A DNA stretch of 64,000 nt from contig DASVWC010000010.1 of NCBI GenBank assembly GCA_036389835.1, forward strand, positions 47,773 to 111,772, given 5' to 3'. The DNA comes from AC-37 sp036389835 (lineage in GTDB: Bacteria; Actinomycetota; Thermoleophilia; Solirubrobacterales; Thermoleophilaceae). Positions 42,023 to 51,141 of the stretch are shown here, one piece after another (position 1 is the stretch's first letter; each line of letters starts with the position of its first letter). Both the position numbers and the translations under genes were made by a program. Below the pieces are notes generated by a model, which was not told the origin of the DNA, did not search any database, and saw only the letters and a program-made list of their open reading frames with translations.

Positions 42023-43596
42023 CAGGGCACGTCCTGGAGTCGCTTGACGCCCGTGTAGGTCGGGCCGTGGATGAACGGGATGTCGTTCTCGATGATCACG
42101 TGGCTGCCGCCGGCCTTCGTGCGGTTGAACTCGTTGAAGAGTCCGGTGCCGGAGTCGGGCTCGCCCTCAGCCGGCGGATAGCGGCCCTGGGAGTTCGGGT
42201 AGCGATCGATGTAGCCCCAGTTGCCCGCCATGCAGTTGGCGTTGCCCTGGGCGTCGATCGCCGGGGTGTACGACGGCGCGTGCAGGGTGTAGAGGCGGTT
42301 GCCGCCGGCGTCCTTGGCGCCCGTCGGGTCGACGTTCGAGGGCAGGTCCGGCGGGCGGTCGGCCGGCGTGTTGCTGAACCGGTTGTCCGCCTGGCTCGTG
42401 TCGATCTTGACCTGCACGCGCTGGGCGGTGCCGTTCGGGGTGCCCTCGGAGAGGTGGCTGCTGAGGCCGTTGAGGTAGTAGGTCGCGTAGTTGCAGACGC
42501 TCTGGAACGGGTTGACGTAGGTGAACAGCGGCCCGGCGGAGCGCACGAGCGTGGTGAGGTCGCGCAGGCCGAGCAGCGTGTTCGGGTCCTGGGCGAGGTC
42601 CTCGAGCGCCTCCAGCACGCCGGAGGTGGCCTCGTTCAACACGACGCTGCGGCGCACGATCGGCGTGCCCACGCGGAACGCGGAGTTCAGCCTCGGAAGG
42701 GCTATGGGCAGCACCTGGGCGGCGGGGCGCAGGCGGCGCGAGAGGTCGGCGAAGTCGCTGAGGAACGGCCGCTGGTTGCGGAAGCTGCGGATCGCGACGT
42801 CGAGCGTGGGCGGCGTCTGGTCGATCGTGGCCCGCAGCGCGTCCGGGTTGCGCCCGATCGCGGCGAACGTGTCGGCCATCTCCGAGAACAGGCGCGACTG
42901 CACCTCGGCGACCGGCGCGACCTGGCCGGCCGTGCGGCCGATCTGCTTGAAGAACTCGTCGAGCTGGGTGTCGGGGTCGGACAGCGTCTGCATGACCGGC
43001 TCGAGGTAGCGGAAGAACGGCGCGAGGCTCACGAGCGCGGTGTTGATGTCCTGGCCGCGACCGGCGAATGCGTTGCCGAAGCCCGTGAGCGCGTCCTGCG
43101 CGTTCTGGCGCGTCTTGAAGTCGAAGGTGTTCAGCAGGTCGTCGAACTCGACCGCCGTCTTCGACTGGGCGAACGGGATCGTGTCGCCGGCGATGTAGTT
43201 CTCCTTGCTCTTGCCGACCGTGAGCTCGACGTACTTGAGGCCGAGCGCGGAGCGCGAGCGGACCAGCACCGTCGTGTCCTTGGGCAGCGGCTCGACCCTC
43301 TTGTCGAGCTTCATCTTGAGCACGGCGATGGCGCGCGACTGGCCGTCGATGATCTTGGTGCCGGTGCCGATCTCGTCGATCACGCCGACGCGGAAGCCGC
43401 CGACCCGCACCTCGTTGCCCTTCACGAGGTTCTGGCCGCCGATCACCTCTGCGCGCAGGTTGTAGGTGGGGACGAACGGCAGCCCCTGGTTCGCGTTGTA
43501 GGCGAGGAAGACGGCCACGATCAGGATCAGCGTGGTGACGGCCCCGATGAGGACCGGGCTCGCGACGATCGAGGCTGTCGAGCGTCCGCGGGTCAT
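42022..43596 (-). CDS. MCE family protein (third gene)
   Basis: The 524-residue protein has an anchor at about 10-32 (VLIGAVTTLILIVAVFLAY), the MCE domain (NEVRVGGFRVGVIDEI; RSALGLKYVELTVG), long helices, and a C-terminal globular region with PNSQGRYPPAEGEPDSG. Overlapping ends (43593-43596 with the second gene) continue the strict coupling. It shares the PFFRYLEPVMQ-type helical layout of its neighbours but differs enough to be a distinct subunit. Confidence 0.9.
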   Translation of the reverse strand: MTRGRSTASIVASPVLIGAVTTLILIVAVFLAYNANQGLPFVPTYNLRAEVIGGQNLVKGNEVRVGGFRVGVIDEIGTGTKIIDGQSRAIAVLKMKLDKRVEPLPKDTTVLVRSRSALGLKYVELTVGKSKENYIAGDTIPFAQSKTAVEFDDLLNTFDFKTRQNAQDALTGFGNAFAGRGQDINTALVSLAPFFRYLEPVMQTLSDPDTQLDEFFKQIGRTAGQVAPVAEVQSRLFSEMADTFAAIGRNPDALRATIDQTPPTLDVAIRSFRNQRPFLSDFADLSRRLRPAAQVLPIALPRLNSAFRVGTPIVRRSVVLNEATSGVLEALEDLAQDPNTLLGLRDLTTLVRSAGPLFTYVNPFQSVCNYATYYLNGLSSHLSEGTPNGTAQRVQVKIDTSQADNRFSNTPADRPPDLPSNVDPTGAKDAGGNRLYTLHAPSYTPAIDAQGNANCMAGNWGYIDRYPNSQGRYPPAEGEPDSGTGLFNEFNRTKAGGSHVIIENDIPFIHGPTYTGVKRLQDVP

Positions 43597-45275
43597 GGTC
43601 CGAGGAGGAAGTCGAGGAGTTGCTCGGCGTCGGCGCCGGCCGGGGCGTTAGCGCCGCCGCGGCGCGCGCCGTCCACCAGCTCCTGGATGGCCGGCGGGAG
43701 CGTCACGTGCGGGACCGACGGGTCGAACTGGCCCGGCAGCGGGAGCGCAGCGGGCTCGCCGGTCGAGCGGCGCTCGCCCGGCTTCTTGGGCAGCGTCTTC
43801 TCGAGCGGGATCGACTTGGCGCCGCTCGTCTGCCCCTCGCCCTGGCCGAAGCCGATCCGGCCGCCGTCGGGGTCGGTCGGGTCCGGGTGGAGGATGCCGG
43901 GCTGGTACGGCCCGAGGTAGGACTTGCAGCCGCCCTCGCGCAGGGCCTCCTGCTCCTCGCTGCCGCCCATCTCCGGGCCGCGCAGGTCGTTCTGGACGCC
44001 GGTGCAGGCGGTGATGAAGTTCGCCGTGCGCAGCACGTGGCTGATCTCGTCGAACTGGTTGATCGCGAGCGTCTGCCAGTAGATGTAGTTGAGCAGCGCC
44101 TCCATCGTCGTGAAGCCGGCTCGCTTGTTCGGCGAGTTCGAGTTCTTGTCCGGCGCCGGGGGAGCGGACTCCGCGGCGCGCGGGTCCTTGTCGACCGCAC
44201 GCGCGCGGTTGTCGGACTGCTGGAGGAACTGGCGCAGCGGCTTGCCGAGCTGGGTCGCGCCCGAGGCGAGCTTGCGCAGCTCGTCGATCTCCTCGCGGCT
44301 CTCGCGGAAGGCCCGGGTGCCGATGTCGGCGGTCTCGCCGAGCGAGCGGAAGGCGGGGCGCGAGGCCTCGGCGAACGGCCCGAGGCGGGTGAGGAACTCG
44401 TTCAGCGCCGGCGCGGCGGTCTGGAGGTCGCGCAGGAGCGGAGTCTGCTCGTCGGTCAGCTCGCCGAGGCGCGCCATCGTGGGCTCGAGCTCGGCGAGGA
44501 AGGTCGGCAGCCGCTGGAAGCCGGCCGCGATGTTGTCGCGCCGCGAGGCCGAGATCTCGGCGGTCTCGCCGGTCTCGCGGATCCAGCGGGCGACCTCCTC
44601 CTTCTTGTCGTCGAGCTCCGCGACGACGGTGTCGGAGTCCTGGATGAAGTCGCGGATGACCTGCTTCTGGTCGCCGAGGATCTGGAGCACCTTGCGCGTC
44701 TCGCGCAGGCCCGGGTGCGCGCGGCGGAGCACCTCGCGGAGGTCCTCCGGCCGGCCGGCGAGCCCGGTGCCGAGCTCGGAGAGGATCAGCCGGAAGCGCT
44801 CGCGGTACGGGCGGCGCATCACGTTGTTGACGAGGTCGGCCGGGACCGTGGAGGTCGTGCGCTGCACGGGGATCGTGCCGCCGTCGGGAAGCTCGGTGGG
44901 CGCGCCGCCCGGCTGGCAGTCCACGTAGTACTCGCCGATCAGCGACTGCTGGCGGATGTCGCAGTGCGAGTCGCTCCGGAAGGACTTGAAGCCGTCCTCG
45001 GTGATCTTGGCGATCACGATCGCGCACGTGCGCGGCTTGAGGTTGCGCGTCTCCTCGTTCTGGCACTCCGGCCCGCGCGAGTTCTTGAACTCGGTCGTCT
45101 TCCCCGCGCGGACGCCGGCGACGCGCAGGTCGCCGCCCTGGGTGAGGCCGAAGGCGTTGTCGAACGCGATCTTGACCTCGCGGCCCTTCTCGGCCTCGTC
45201 CTCCGCGCCCGTGGCGACGAACGCGATCGCGCAGACCGCGAGCAGCGTGAGGGCGGTGACGATCCGGCGGCTCAT
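43593..45275 (-). CDS. MCE family protein (second gene)
   Basis: The 560-residue protein has an anchor at about 5-22, an MCE domain with GGDLRVAGVRAGKTTEFKN and QSLIGEYYVDCQPG, and helices, then a Pro/Gly-rich C-terminus with IPLEKTLPKKPGERRS and HVTLPPAIQELVDG. The MCE domain carries an insertion with cysteines (GPECQNEETRNLKPRTC) not seen in the other five. Start and stop overlap the neighbouring genes by 4 bp. Confidence 0.9.
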   Translation of the reverse strand: MSRRIVTALTLLAVCAIAFVATGAEDEAEKGREVKIAFDNAFGLTQGGDLRVAGVRAGKTTEFKNSRGPECQNEETRNLKPRTCAIVIAKITEDGFKSFRSDSHCDIRQQSLIGEYYVDCQPGGAPTELPDGGTIPVQRTTSTVPADLVNNVMRRPYRERFRLILSELGTGLAGRPEDLREVLRRAHPGLRETRKVLQILGDQKQVIRDFIQDSDTVVAELDDKKEEVARWIRETGETAEISASRRDNIAAGFQRLPTFLAELEPTMARLGELTDEQTPLLRDLQTAAPALNEFLTRLGPFAEASRPAFRSLGETADIGTRAFRESREEIDELRKLASGATQLGKPLRQFLQQSDNRARAVDKDPRAAESAPPAPDKNSNSPNKRAGFTTMEALLNYIYWQTLAINQFDEISHVLRTANFITACTGVQNDLRGPEMGGSEEQEALREGGCKSYLGPYQPGILHPDPTDPDGGRIGFGQGEGQTSGAKSIPLEKTLPKKPGERRSTGEPAALPLPGQFDPSVPHVTLPPAIQELVDGARRGGANAPAGADAEQLLDFLLGP

Positions 45276-46699
45276 CCGACCGGCCCCGTCGCTCGGTCCT
45301 CTTCCTTGCAGTCGAGCGTCTGCTGCTCCTCGGCCGAGAGCACGTTCGAGCCGTCGAGCGCGGGCTCCTCGGCCGAGCCCGGGCAGCGCTTGAACTGGTG
45401 GATGCGGCCGAACGGCTCGAACGCCGCGACCTCGGACGGCTGGAGCGGCAGCCCAGAGCTGAAGTTGAAGAGGTTGAAGACGATCTGCGCGCGCGAGAAC
45501 CCGCCGCCGGCGTCGAACGGGCCCGTGGTCGAGAAGTCGTCGAACCAGCCCATCAGCTCAGGCGTGTAGGGGCGGCCGAACGCGATGATCGGCGCCGCGT
45601 CGTTGGACGCGTCGACCGTCGCCGGGAAGGCGCCCTTGACCTCGCCGACGCTCTGCGGGCCGCCGCCGAAGTCCGGTCGCCGCTCCTTGGTGTCGAGCGC
45701 GGTGGAGGCGAGCGCGGGGAACGTCGTCTGGAGGTTGAGCAGGTCGTTGTCGGGCCCGCGGCGCAGCAGCGTGTTGCTGAGGTCGCGGATGGTCGGGCGG
45801 GCGTCGGCGACCAGCGGGCGCAGCTCGGCGAGGAACGGCCGCAGCGCGCGGGCCGCCGGCTTCGAGGCGTCCACGAGCGGGTCGACGTCGTCGAGCGCGG
45901 CGCGCAGGTTCACGAACGTCGTGTTCGAGGTGCGCATGAAGTCCGGGAACCGCGCGATCGCCTCGCCGAGGGCGGCGCGCTCGTTGCCGAGGGCGCGGAA
46001 CGTGCGGTTGGCGTTGCCGATCAGCGCGGAGAGGTCGTCGCGCTTCTCGGCGAGCGCGGTCACGAGCTGCTCGCTGTCCTGGAGGAAGTTGGCGAGCAGC
46101 GGCGAGTCCTTGTTCAGCTCGTTGAACAGGCGGCTCGACGTGGACAACGCCGGGTTGAGGTAGCGGTAGACCTCGCGCTGCTGCTCCTCCTTGCCCTTGA
46201 ACTGCTTGGCGGAGTTCTTGAAGAACGCCGAGATCGAGTCGCGCGTGTCGGGGTCGAGCGTGTTGAAGAGCTCGTCGAGCTCGACCGCCGTGGTGGTCTG
46301 GGAGATCTCGATCTTGCCGCCGTCGGCGATCGTCTTGCCGGAGCGCTTGTTGTCCGGCGGGAGCTGGAGCTCGACGTAGCGGTTGGCGATGCCGGACTGC
46401 GAGGCCTGCCGGATGACCGCCTCGGTCTCGACCGGGAGGTCGTCGTAGCCGTCCTCCTTGATCGAGAGCTCGACCCGCGCGCGGCTGTCGTCGGTGATCT
46501 CGATCTTCTCGACCGAGCCGACCGGCGTGCCGCCGACCGTCACCTGGTTGCCCTTCACGAGCTGCGCGGCGTTCTGGAACTCGGCGGTGACGCTGTAGCC
46601 GCCGCCCCCGCGGAACAGGAGGATGGCGACGATGACGATCGCAGCGACGACCGCCCCGATGGCGGCTATGCGTCCTGCAAGGCTCGCACCCGATCGCAT
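45272..46699 (-). CDS. MCE family protein (first gene of operon)
   Basis: The 475-residue protein begins the six-gene operon. Its anchor is residues 8-30 (IAAIGAVVAAIVIVAILLF), its MCE domain contains NQVTVGGTPVGSVEKIEI and SGIANRYVELQLPP, and long helices follow. GGGAGGAGA about 12 nt before the ATG is the only strong ribosome-binding site in the operon, consistent with the other five being coupled by overlap. The expected YrbE permease pair is not directly upstream. Confidence 0.9.
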   Translation of the reverse strand: MRSGASLAGRIAAIGAVVAAIVIVAILLFRGGGGYSVTAEFQNAAQLVKGNQVTVGGTPVGSVEKIEITDDSRARVELSIKEDGYDDLPVETEAVIRQASQSGIANRYVELQLPPDNKRSGKTIADGGKIEISQTTTAVELDELFNTLDPDTRDSISAFFKNSAKQFKGKEEQQREVYRYLNPALSTSSRLFNELNKDSPLLANFLQDSEQLVTALAEKRDDLSALIGNANRTFRALGNERAALGEAIARFPDFMRTSNTTFVNLRAALDDVDPLVDASKPAARALRPFLAELRPLVADARPTIRDLSNTLLRRGPDNDLLNLQTTFPALASTALDTKERRPDFGGGPQSVGEVKGAFPATVDASNDAAPIIAFGRPYTPELMGWFDDFSTTGPFDAGGGFSRAQIVFNLFNFSSGLPLQPSEVAAFEPFGRIHQFKRCPGSAEEPALDGSNVLSAEEQQTLDCKEEDRATGPVG

Positions 46700-46885
46700 C
46701 CCGTGCCCTTGTCTCCTCCCGACCCGCGGCGAGACCCGGCTCCGGGCCGGTTCGCGTAGGGCTACAGGGCGCGGAAATCTACCGGAAAGGAGGCCCTGTT
46801 TGCGGCGGTTTCGTTGCCTGAGGGAGAACGCTTGTTAAGGGCGTGTTGATCCCGCTAACGGGGTGTTAGCCCTGGCGCCCGCGCG
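46700..46885. other. Upstream region of the Mce operon
   Basis: No gene is seen in these 186 bp. It must hold the operon promoter on the minus strand. A stretch at about 46830-46870 has short related elements (GTTAAGGGCGTGTT, CCGCTAACGG, GGGTGTTAG) that look operator-like, with AT-richer steps than the surroundings. I cannot assign a regulator. Confidence 0.3.
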
Positions 46886-47161
46886 CTACTCGATCTCGGG
46901 ACGCTCCTGGCCGGGCCAGGTGCCGGTCAGGCTCGCGAACGCGTTGCGCGACCCGCGGTCCACGAGCGCGCGCGTGGCGCGGAAGACGGCGCCCTGCAGC
47001 GCGGCGGCGAGGATGACCTTGCCCCACGAGGCGTAGCGGTGCTCGGCCTCCGGCGGCTCGCGGTCGTCGATCACGCCCCAGAGCTGCTCGAAGAGCTTCT
47101 TGCCCACGAAGCCGGCGAGCAGGCCGCTGGTGACGCTGAATGGGATGAACAGCAGCTTCAC
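46886..47161 (-). CDS. DUF4235 family membrane protein
   Basis: The 91-residue product of GTG 47161 has two hydrophobic segments (LLFIPFSVTSGLLAGFVGKKLFEQLW and VILAAALQGAVFRATRALVDRG) with the conserved GKKLFEQLWGVIDD, typical of DUF4235. Function unknown. It is divergent from the first YihY gene with 48 bp between start codons. Confidence 0.82.
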   Translation of the reverse strand: MKLLFIPFSVTSGLLAGFVGKKLFEQLWGVIDDREPPEAEHRYASWGKVILAAALQGAVFRATRALVDRGSRNAFASLTGTWPGQERPEIE

Positions 47162-47209
47162 GCGCCTAAAACGTATACCGCGTGGGCTGCGCGGGTAACC
47201 CTGAGGCGT

Positions 47210-48430
47210 ATGAGCACGCAGGCCAGCGCGCCGGATCACCCGGGCCAGCTCGAGAAGCGCTCCTGGATCGAGGTCGCCAAGCGCACGGTCAAGGAGTTCC
47301 GCGAGGACAACCTCACCGACTGGGCCGCGGCGCTCACCTACTACGCGGTGCTGGCGATCTTCCCCGCGCTGATCGTGATCGTCTCGCTGCTCGGGCTGAT
47401 CGGCGAGTCGGCGACGCAGCCCCTGATCGACAACCTCGGCAAGGTCGCGCCCGGTCCCGCCCAGGAGATCTTCACGAACGCGGTCACGAACCTGCAGAAG
47501 AGCCAGGGCACCGCCGGGTTCGCGTTCGTCGCCGGCCTCGCCGGCGCGCTGTGGTCGGCGTCCGGCTACACCGCCGCGTTCATGCGCGCCTCGAACGCGA
47601 TCTACGAGGTCGAGGAGGGGCGGCCGATCTGGAAGAGCCTCCCCGTGCGCGTGGGCGTGACGCTCGCGCTGGTGCTCGGCACGATCGTGTGCGCCGTGGC
47701 GGTCGTCTTCACGGGCGGGCTGGCCGAGCAGGCGGGCAACGTGATCGGCCTCGGCGACAGCGGCGTGACCGCCTGGAGCATCGCCAAGTGGCCGGTTCTG
47801 CTGCTGATCGTGAGCTTCCTGTTCGCGCTGCTCTACTGGGCCGCCCCGAACGTCAAGCAGCCGGGCTTCCGCTGGATCACGGCCGGTGGCATCTTCGCCG
47901 TGATCGTGTGGATCGCGGCGTCCGTGGCGTTCGCGTTCTACGTCGCGAACTTCGGCTCCTACAACAAGACCTACGGGACCCTCGGCGGCGTGATCTCGTT
48001 CCTCGTCTGGCTGTGGGTGTCGAACATCGCGGTCCTGCTCGGGGCGGAGTTCAACGCCGAGCTCGAGCGCGGCCGCCAGATCGAGGCGGGCATGAAGCCG
48101 AGCGAGCGCGAGCCGTTCCTGCCGCCGCGCGACACCAAGAAGATGGACGACCCGCCCGACACCGCGGGCATCCCGGACCCGACCGAGCGCGGGAAGAAGG
48201 AGGACGACGACGTGAGCGACGACTCCGAGGACAAGGCCCGGCAGGAGGAGCCCGCCGGCGACGAGTCGAACGGCGAGGGCTTCGAGCCGCGCCGCGCCGA
48301 GGACGACGAGCTGCGGCGCGAGGACCGCCCGCAGCCGGCGGAGGGCGGCGGGTACGAGCCGCGCACGGCGGCGCCGAAGTCCGGGCGGGTGCCCGGCGGC
48401 GGCGAGCCCGAGCTGCCCGACCGCGACTAG
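47210..48430 (+). CDS. YihY/BrkB family membrane protein
   Basis: The 406-residue protein has six membrane spans in residues 45-290 and the family marks DWAAALTYYAVLAIFPALIV, LWSASGYTAAFMRASNAIYEVEEGRP, YWAAPNVKQPGFRWITAG and YNKTYGTLGGVISFLVWLW. After residue 300 comes a long acidic, Glu/Asp/Arg-rich tail, probably cytoplasmic and disordered. ATG 47210 is used; the longer frame lies in the divergent gene. The molecular role of YihY proteins is unsettled. Confidence 0.88.
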   Translation: MSTQASAPDHPGQLEKRSWIEVAKRTVKEFREDNLTDWAAALTYYAVLAIFPALIVIVSLLGLIGESATQPLIDNLGKVAPGPAQEIFTNAVTNLQKSQGTAGFAFVAGLAGALWSASGYTAAFMRASNAIYEVEEGRPIWKSLPVRVGVTLALVLGTIVCAVAVVFTGGLAEQAGNVIGLGDSGVTAWSIAKWPVLLLIVSFLFALLYWAAPNVKQPGFRWITAGGIFAVIVWIAASVAFAFYVANFGSYNKTYGTLGGVISFLVWLWVSNIAVLLGAEFNAELERGRQIEAGMKPSEREPFLPPRDTKKMDDPPDTAGIPDPTERGKKEDDDVSDDSEDKARQEEPAGDESNGEGFEPRRAEDDELRREDRPQPAEGGGYEPRTAAPKSGRVPGGGEPELPDRD

Positions 48431-48439
48431 CGCCTCCCG

Positions 48440-49387
48440 GTGGCCCGTCCCGGCGCCGCCGGCGGGGAGGCGCCCGACGGCCCGACCGACCTCGGCGGAC
48501 GCTCCTGGTGGCGGGTCCTGAGGCGCACGGTCGACGAGTTCCAGGCGGACGACCTCAGCGACTGGGCGGCGGCGCTCACCTACTACGGGGTGCTGTCGCT
48601 GTTCCCGATGCTGATCGTGCTGGTCGCGGTGCTGGGCGTGGTCGGGCAGGCGGGCACGATCGACACGCTGATGCGCTCGTTCGACGAGGCCGGCATGGGC
48701 GGGTTCGCCGACGGCGTCGAGGGCCCGCTGAACGGCGTGGTGGAGAACAAGGGCGGCGCCGGCGCGCTGCTCGGGGCCGGCCTGCTGGGCGCGCTGTGGT
48801 CGGCGTCGGGCTACATCGGGGCCTTCACGCGCGCGTGCAACCGGATCTACGAGGTCGAGGAGGGGCGCTCGTGGTGGAAGCGCCGGCCGACCCAGATCGT
48901 GCTGACGCTGCTGATGGTGCTCGTGATCGCGCTGGTGTCGATCGCGCTGGTGCTGACCGGCGACCTCGCGGCGGCGATCGGCGACGCCGCCGGGGTCGGC
49001 GAGACCGCCGTCGACGTATGGGGCTACGCGAAGTGGCCGGTGATGCTGCTCGTGGTCATGACGGTGTTCGCGCTCCTCTACTACGTGGCCCCGAACGTGC
49101 GCCAGCCGCGCTTTCGCTGGATCACGCCCGGCGGGCTGCTCGCCGCCGTGCTGTGGGTGGCCGCGTCGGCCGCGTTCGCCCTCTACGTGGCCAACTTCGG
49201 CTCCTACAACGCGACCTACGGGACGCTCGGAGGCGTCATCTCGTTCCTCGTCTGGCTGTGGATCACGAACCTCGCGCTGCTGCTCGGGGCGGAGCTCGAC
49301 GCCGAGCTCGAGCGCCAGCGCGAGCTGGAGGCCGGGCTGCCGGCCGAGGACCAGCTCCAGCTGCCCCCGCGCGAGCCGGCGGACTAG
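48440..49387 (+). CDS. YihY/BrkB family membrane protein, paralogue
   Basis: The 315-residue protein of GTG 48440 lies 9 bp after the previous gene and is clearly its duplicate: DWAAALTYYGVLSLFPMLIV, LWSASGYIGAFTRACNRIYEVEEGR, YYVAPNVRQPRFRWITPGG and YNATYGTLGGVISFLVWLW. It lacks the acidic tail, ending soon after the last span. A tandem duplication within one operon is the simplest explanation. Confidence 0.88.
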   Translation: MARPGAAGGEAPDGPTDLGGRSWWRVLRRTVDEFQADDLSDWAAALTYYGVLSLFPMLIVLVAVLGVVGQAGTIDTLMRSFDEAGMGGFADGVEGPLNGVVENKGGAGALLGAGLLGALWSASGYIGAFTRACNRIYEVEEGRSWWKRRPTQIVLTLLMVLVIALVSIALVLTGDLAAAIGDAAGVGETAVDVWGYAKWPVMLLVVMTVFALLYYVAPNVRQPRFRWITPGGLLAAVLWVAASAAFALYVANFGSYNATYGTLGGVISFLVWLWITNLALLLGAELDAELERQRELEAGLPAEDQLQLPPREPAD

Positions 49388-49431
49388 GGCGAGCCGGCGG
49401 GGCGGCCGGGTCGCGCCGCGCCGCGCACCGA

Positions 49432-49515
49432 TGCCCGGGGTGGGATTCGAACCCACACGCCCGTGAGGGCAAGGGCTTTTAAGGCCCCGCTGTCTACCAG
49501 TTCCATCACCCGGGC
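49432..49515 (-). tRNA. tRNA-Leu (UAA)
   Basis: An 84-nt class II tRNA on the minus strand: acceptor GCCCGGG / CCCGGGC, anticodon TAA in loop CTTAAAA, a long variable arm (TGCCCTCACGGGCG) and T loop GTTCGAAT. CCA is not encoded. It reads the UUA codon, very rare in GC-rich actinobacteria and often regulatory there. It lies convergent to the YihY pair. Confidence 0.93.
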
Positions 49516-49611
49516 TTCCGCCCGATGGTAAGGGCAGGATTCGGCCTATGGACCCGCAACTTTCCCGGTGCTAGCGTGTCCTTGAGGTCGGGCAACGGCT
49601 CGAATCTTCCC

Positions 49612-51084
49612 TTGGAAGCAGGCGCTCTCCAGCACTCCACGCAGCTTCCCGTGCTCCCGGGGCGCTCGCCCCTGCTCCGGCTCCAGAGCGACGAGAAGCT
49701 GATCGCGATGACCCGCAGGGGTCAGCACGCGGCGTTCGAGACGCTCGTGCAGCGCTACCAGTCGCGGCTGCTCGCGTTCTGCCGCCACATGCTCGGCTCG
49801 ACCGAGGACGCGGAGGACGTGCTCCAGGAGGTCTTCACCGCGTCGTTCAACGCGATGCTCGCCGACGACCGGCCGATCAACGCGCGCCCGTGGCTCTACC
49901 GGATCGCCCGCAACCGCTGCCTCAACCACCTGCGCCGGCCGACCGCCTCGGGTCAGGACTCGATGGACGTCTTCGAGCGCGACGGCGGGACCACCACCGC
50001 CGACACCGTGCACAAGCGCGAGGAGTTCCGCCAGATCGTCGCCGACGTGCAGGAGCTCCCGGAGACGCAGCGCACGGCGCTGCTGCTGCGCGAGATCGAC
50101 GCGCTCTCCTACGACCAGATCGCCGAGGCGATGGACACGACCGTGCCGAGCGTCAAGTCGCTGCTCGTGCGCGCGCGCGTGTCGCTCGGCGAGGCCGCCG
50201 AGGCCCGGCTGCTCTCCTGCGCCGAGGTCCGCCTCGAGCTCGGCGAGGTCGCGGAGGGGATCGCCCGCACCTCCGCGCCGGTCCGCCGCCACCTCAAGGG
50301 CTGCGAGCGCTGCCGCACCTTCCGCACCGAGCTGCGCCGGACCAACCGCGCCCTGGCCGCCGTGTACCCGATCGGCCCGGTCGTGGCGATCAAGCTGTTC
50401 GTCGCGAAGCTGGGCGTGGGCGCCGCCTCGAGCGGCGGCTCGGCCGCCGGCAGCGGCATCGCGACCGCCGGCGGCGCGGGCGCCACGGCCGGCGGAGCCA
50501 CCGCGGGCGGCGCCCTGTCGGCCGGTGTCGCCGGGCTCGCCTCGAAGGCCGCGGCCGGCATCGCGGCCGCCGCGATCGTGACCGCCGGCGCCGCCGAGGT
50601 CCGCGAGGTCGCCACGCACGTGACTCAGGACCGCGGCCAGCCCGCCGCGGTCGCCGCCGTCGCCCCGCGGCCGGCCGCACCGGCCGTGGCCGCGCCGAGC
50701 GCCGAGCCGAAGCCCGTCGCGGTGGCCGTCGCGTCCGGCACCGAGCCGACCGGCAAGGAGGCCGTCCCGGTCGCCGCCACGCCCGAGCCCGTGACGGCCA
50801 CGGTCCCCGCCGCCGAGGAGCCGTCGGGCCCGGTCACCGCCACCGTCCCGGCCGCGACCGAGCCCTCCACTCCCCCCACCCCGCCGGCCTCCACCACGCA
50901 GGAGGACGGGTCGACCGTCGTGCTCACGCCGGGCGAGCCGAGCGCCGGCGCCGAGGGCGGCGACTCCGGGTCGAGCTCGGGCAGCGGCTCCAGCACGCCG
51001 AGCTCGCCGCCCGGCGAGCGCGCCCCGTCGGGCCCCGCCGGGCAGTCGGGCCCCGCCGCCGGCGAGCAGCCCCGCGGCTACTAG
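49612..51084 (+). CDS. ECF sigma factor fused to zinc-finger anti-sigma-like and surface regions
   Basis: The product is about 490 residues. Sigma region 2 (AFETLVQRYQSRLLAFCRHML, DAEDVLQEVF) and region 4 (LPETQRTALLLREIDALSYDQIAEAM) are followed by a HxxxCxxC zinc-finger of the anti-sigma type (HLKGCERC), a Gly/Ala-rich stretch with a possible membrane span (AAAGIAAAAIVTAGAA) and a Pro/Thr/Ser-rich tail that may lie outside the cell. The sigma factor would thus carry its own sensor. The start is unclear: TTG 49612 precedes EAGALQ; 49525, 49576 and 49651 are alternatives, and no ribosome-binding site helps. Confidence 0.75.
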   Translation: MEAGALQHSTQLPVLPGRSPLLRLQSDEKLIAMTRRGQHAAFETLVQRYQSRLLAFCRHMLGSTEDAEDVLQEVFTASFNAMLADDRPINARPWLYRIARNRCLNHLRRPTASGQDSMDVFERDGGTTTADTVHKREEFRQIVADVQELPETQRTALLLREIDALSYDQIAEAMDTTVPSVKSLLVRARVSLGEAAEARLLSCAEVRLELGEVAEGIARTSAPVRRHLKGCERCRTFRTELRRTNRALAAVYPIGPVVAIKLFVAKLGVGAASSGGSAAGSGIATAGGAGATAGGATAGGALSAGVAGLASKAAAGIAAAAIVTAGAAEVREVATHVTQDRGQPAAVAAVAPRPAAPAVAAPSAEPKPVAVAVASGTEPTGKEAVPVAATPEPVTATVPAAEEPSGPVTATVPAATEPSTPPTPPASTTQEDGSTVVLTPGEPSAGAEGGDSGSSSGSGSSTPSSPPGERAPSGPAGQSGPAAGEQPRGY

Positions 51085-51092
51085 GCGGCTAG

Positions 51093-51141
51093 TAGGCCGT
51101 CTCGGCCACCGGCAGGCGGCTAGGCCGTCTCGGCCACCGGC
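51093..51141. repeat. Short direct repeat at a gene end
   Basis: TAGGCCGTCTCGGCCACCGGC occurs at 51093-51113 and again at 51121-51141. The second copy encodes the last codons and stop of the R2-like gene; the first is a downstream duplicate, probably from replication slippage. Confidence 0.7.

Noticed and set aside
46886..49456. An 856-codon minus-strand open frame
   Set aside because: It is antisense to the two YihY genes; only its last 91 codons (from GTG 47161) are a real gene, DUF4235.
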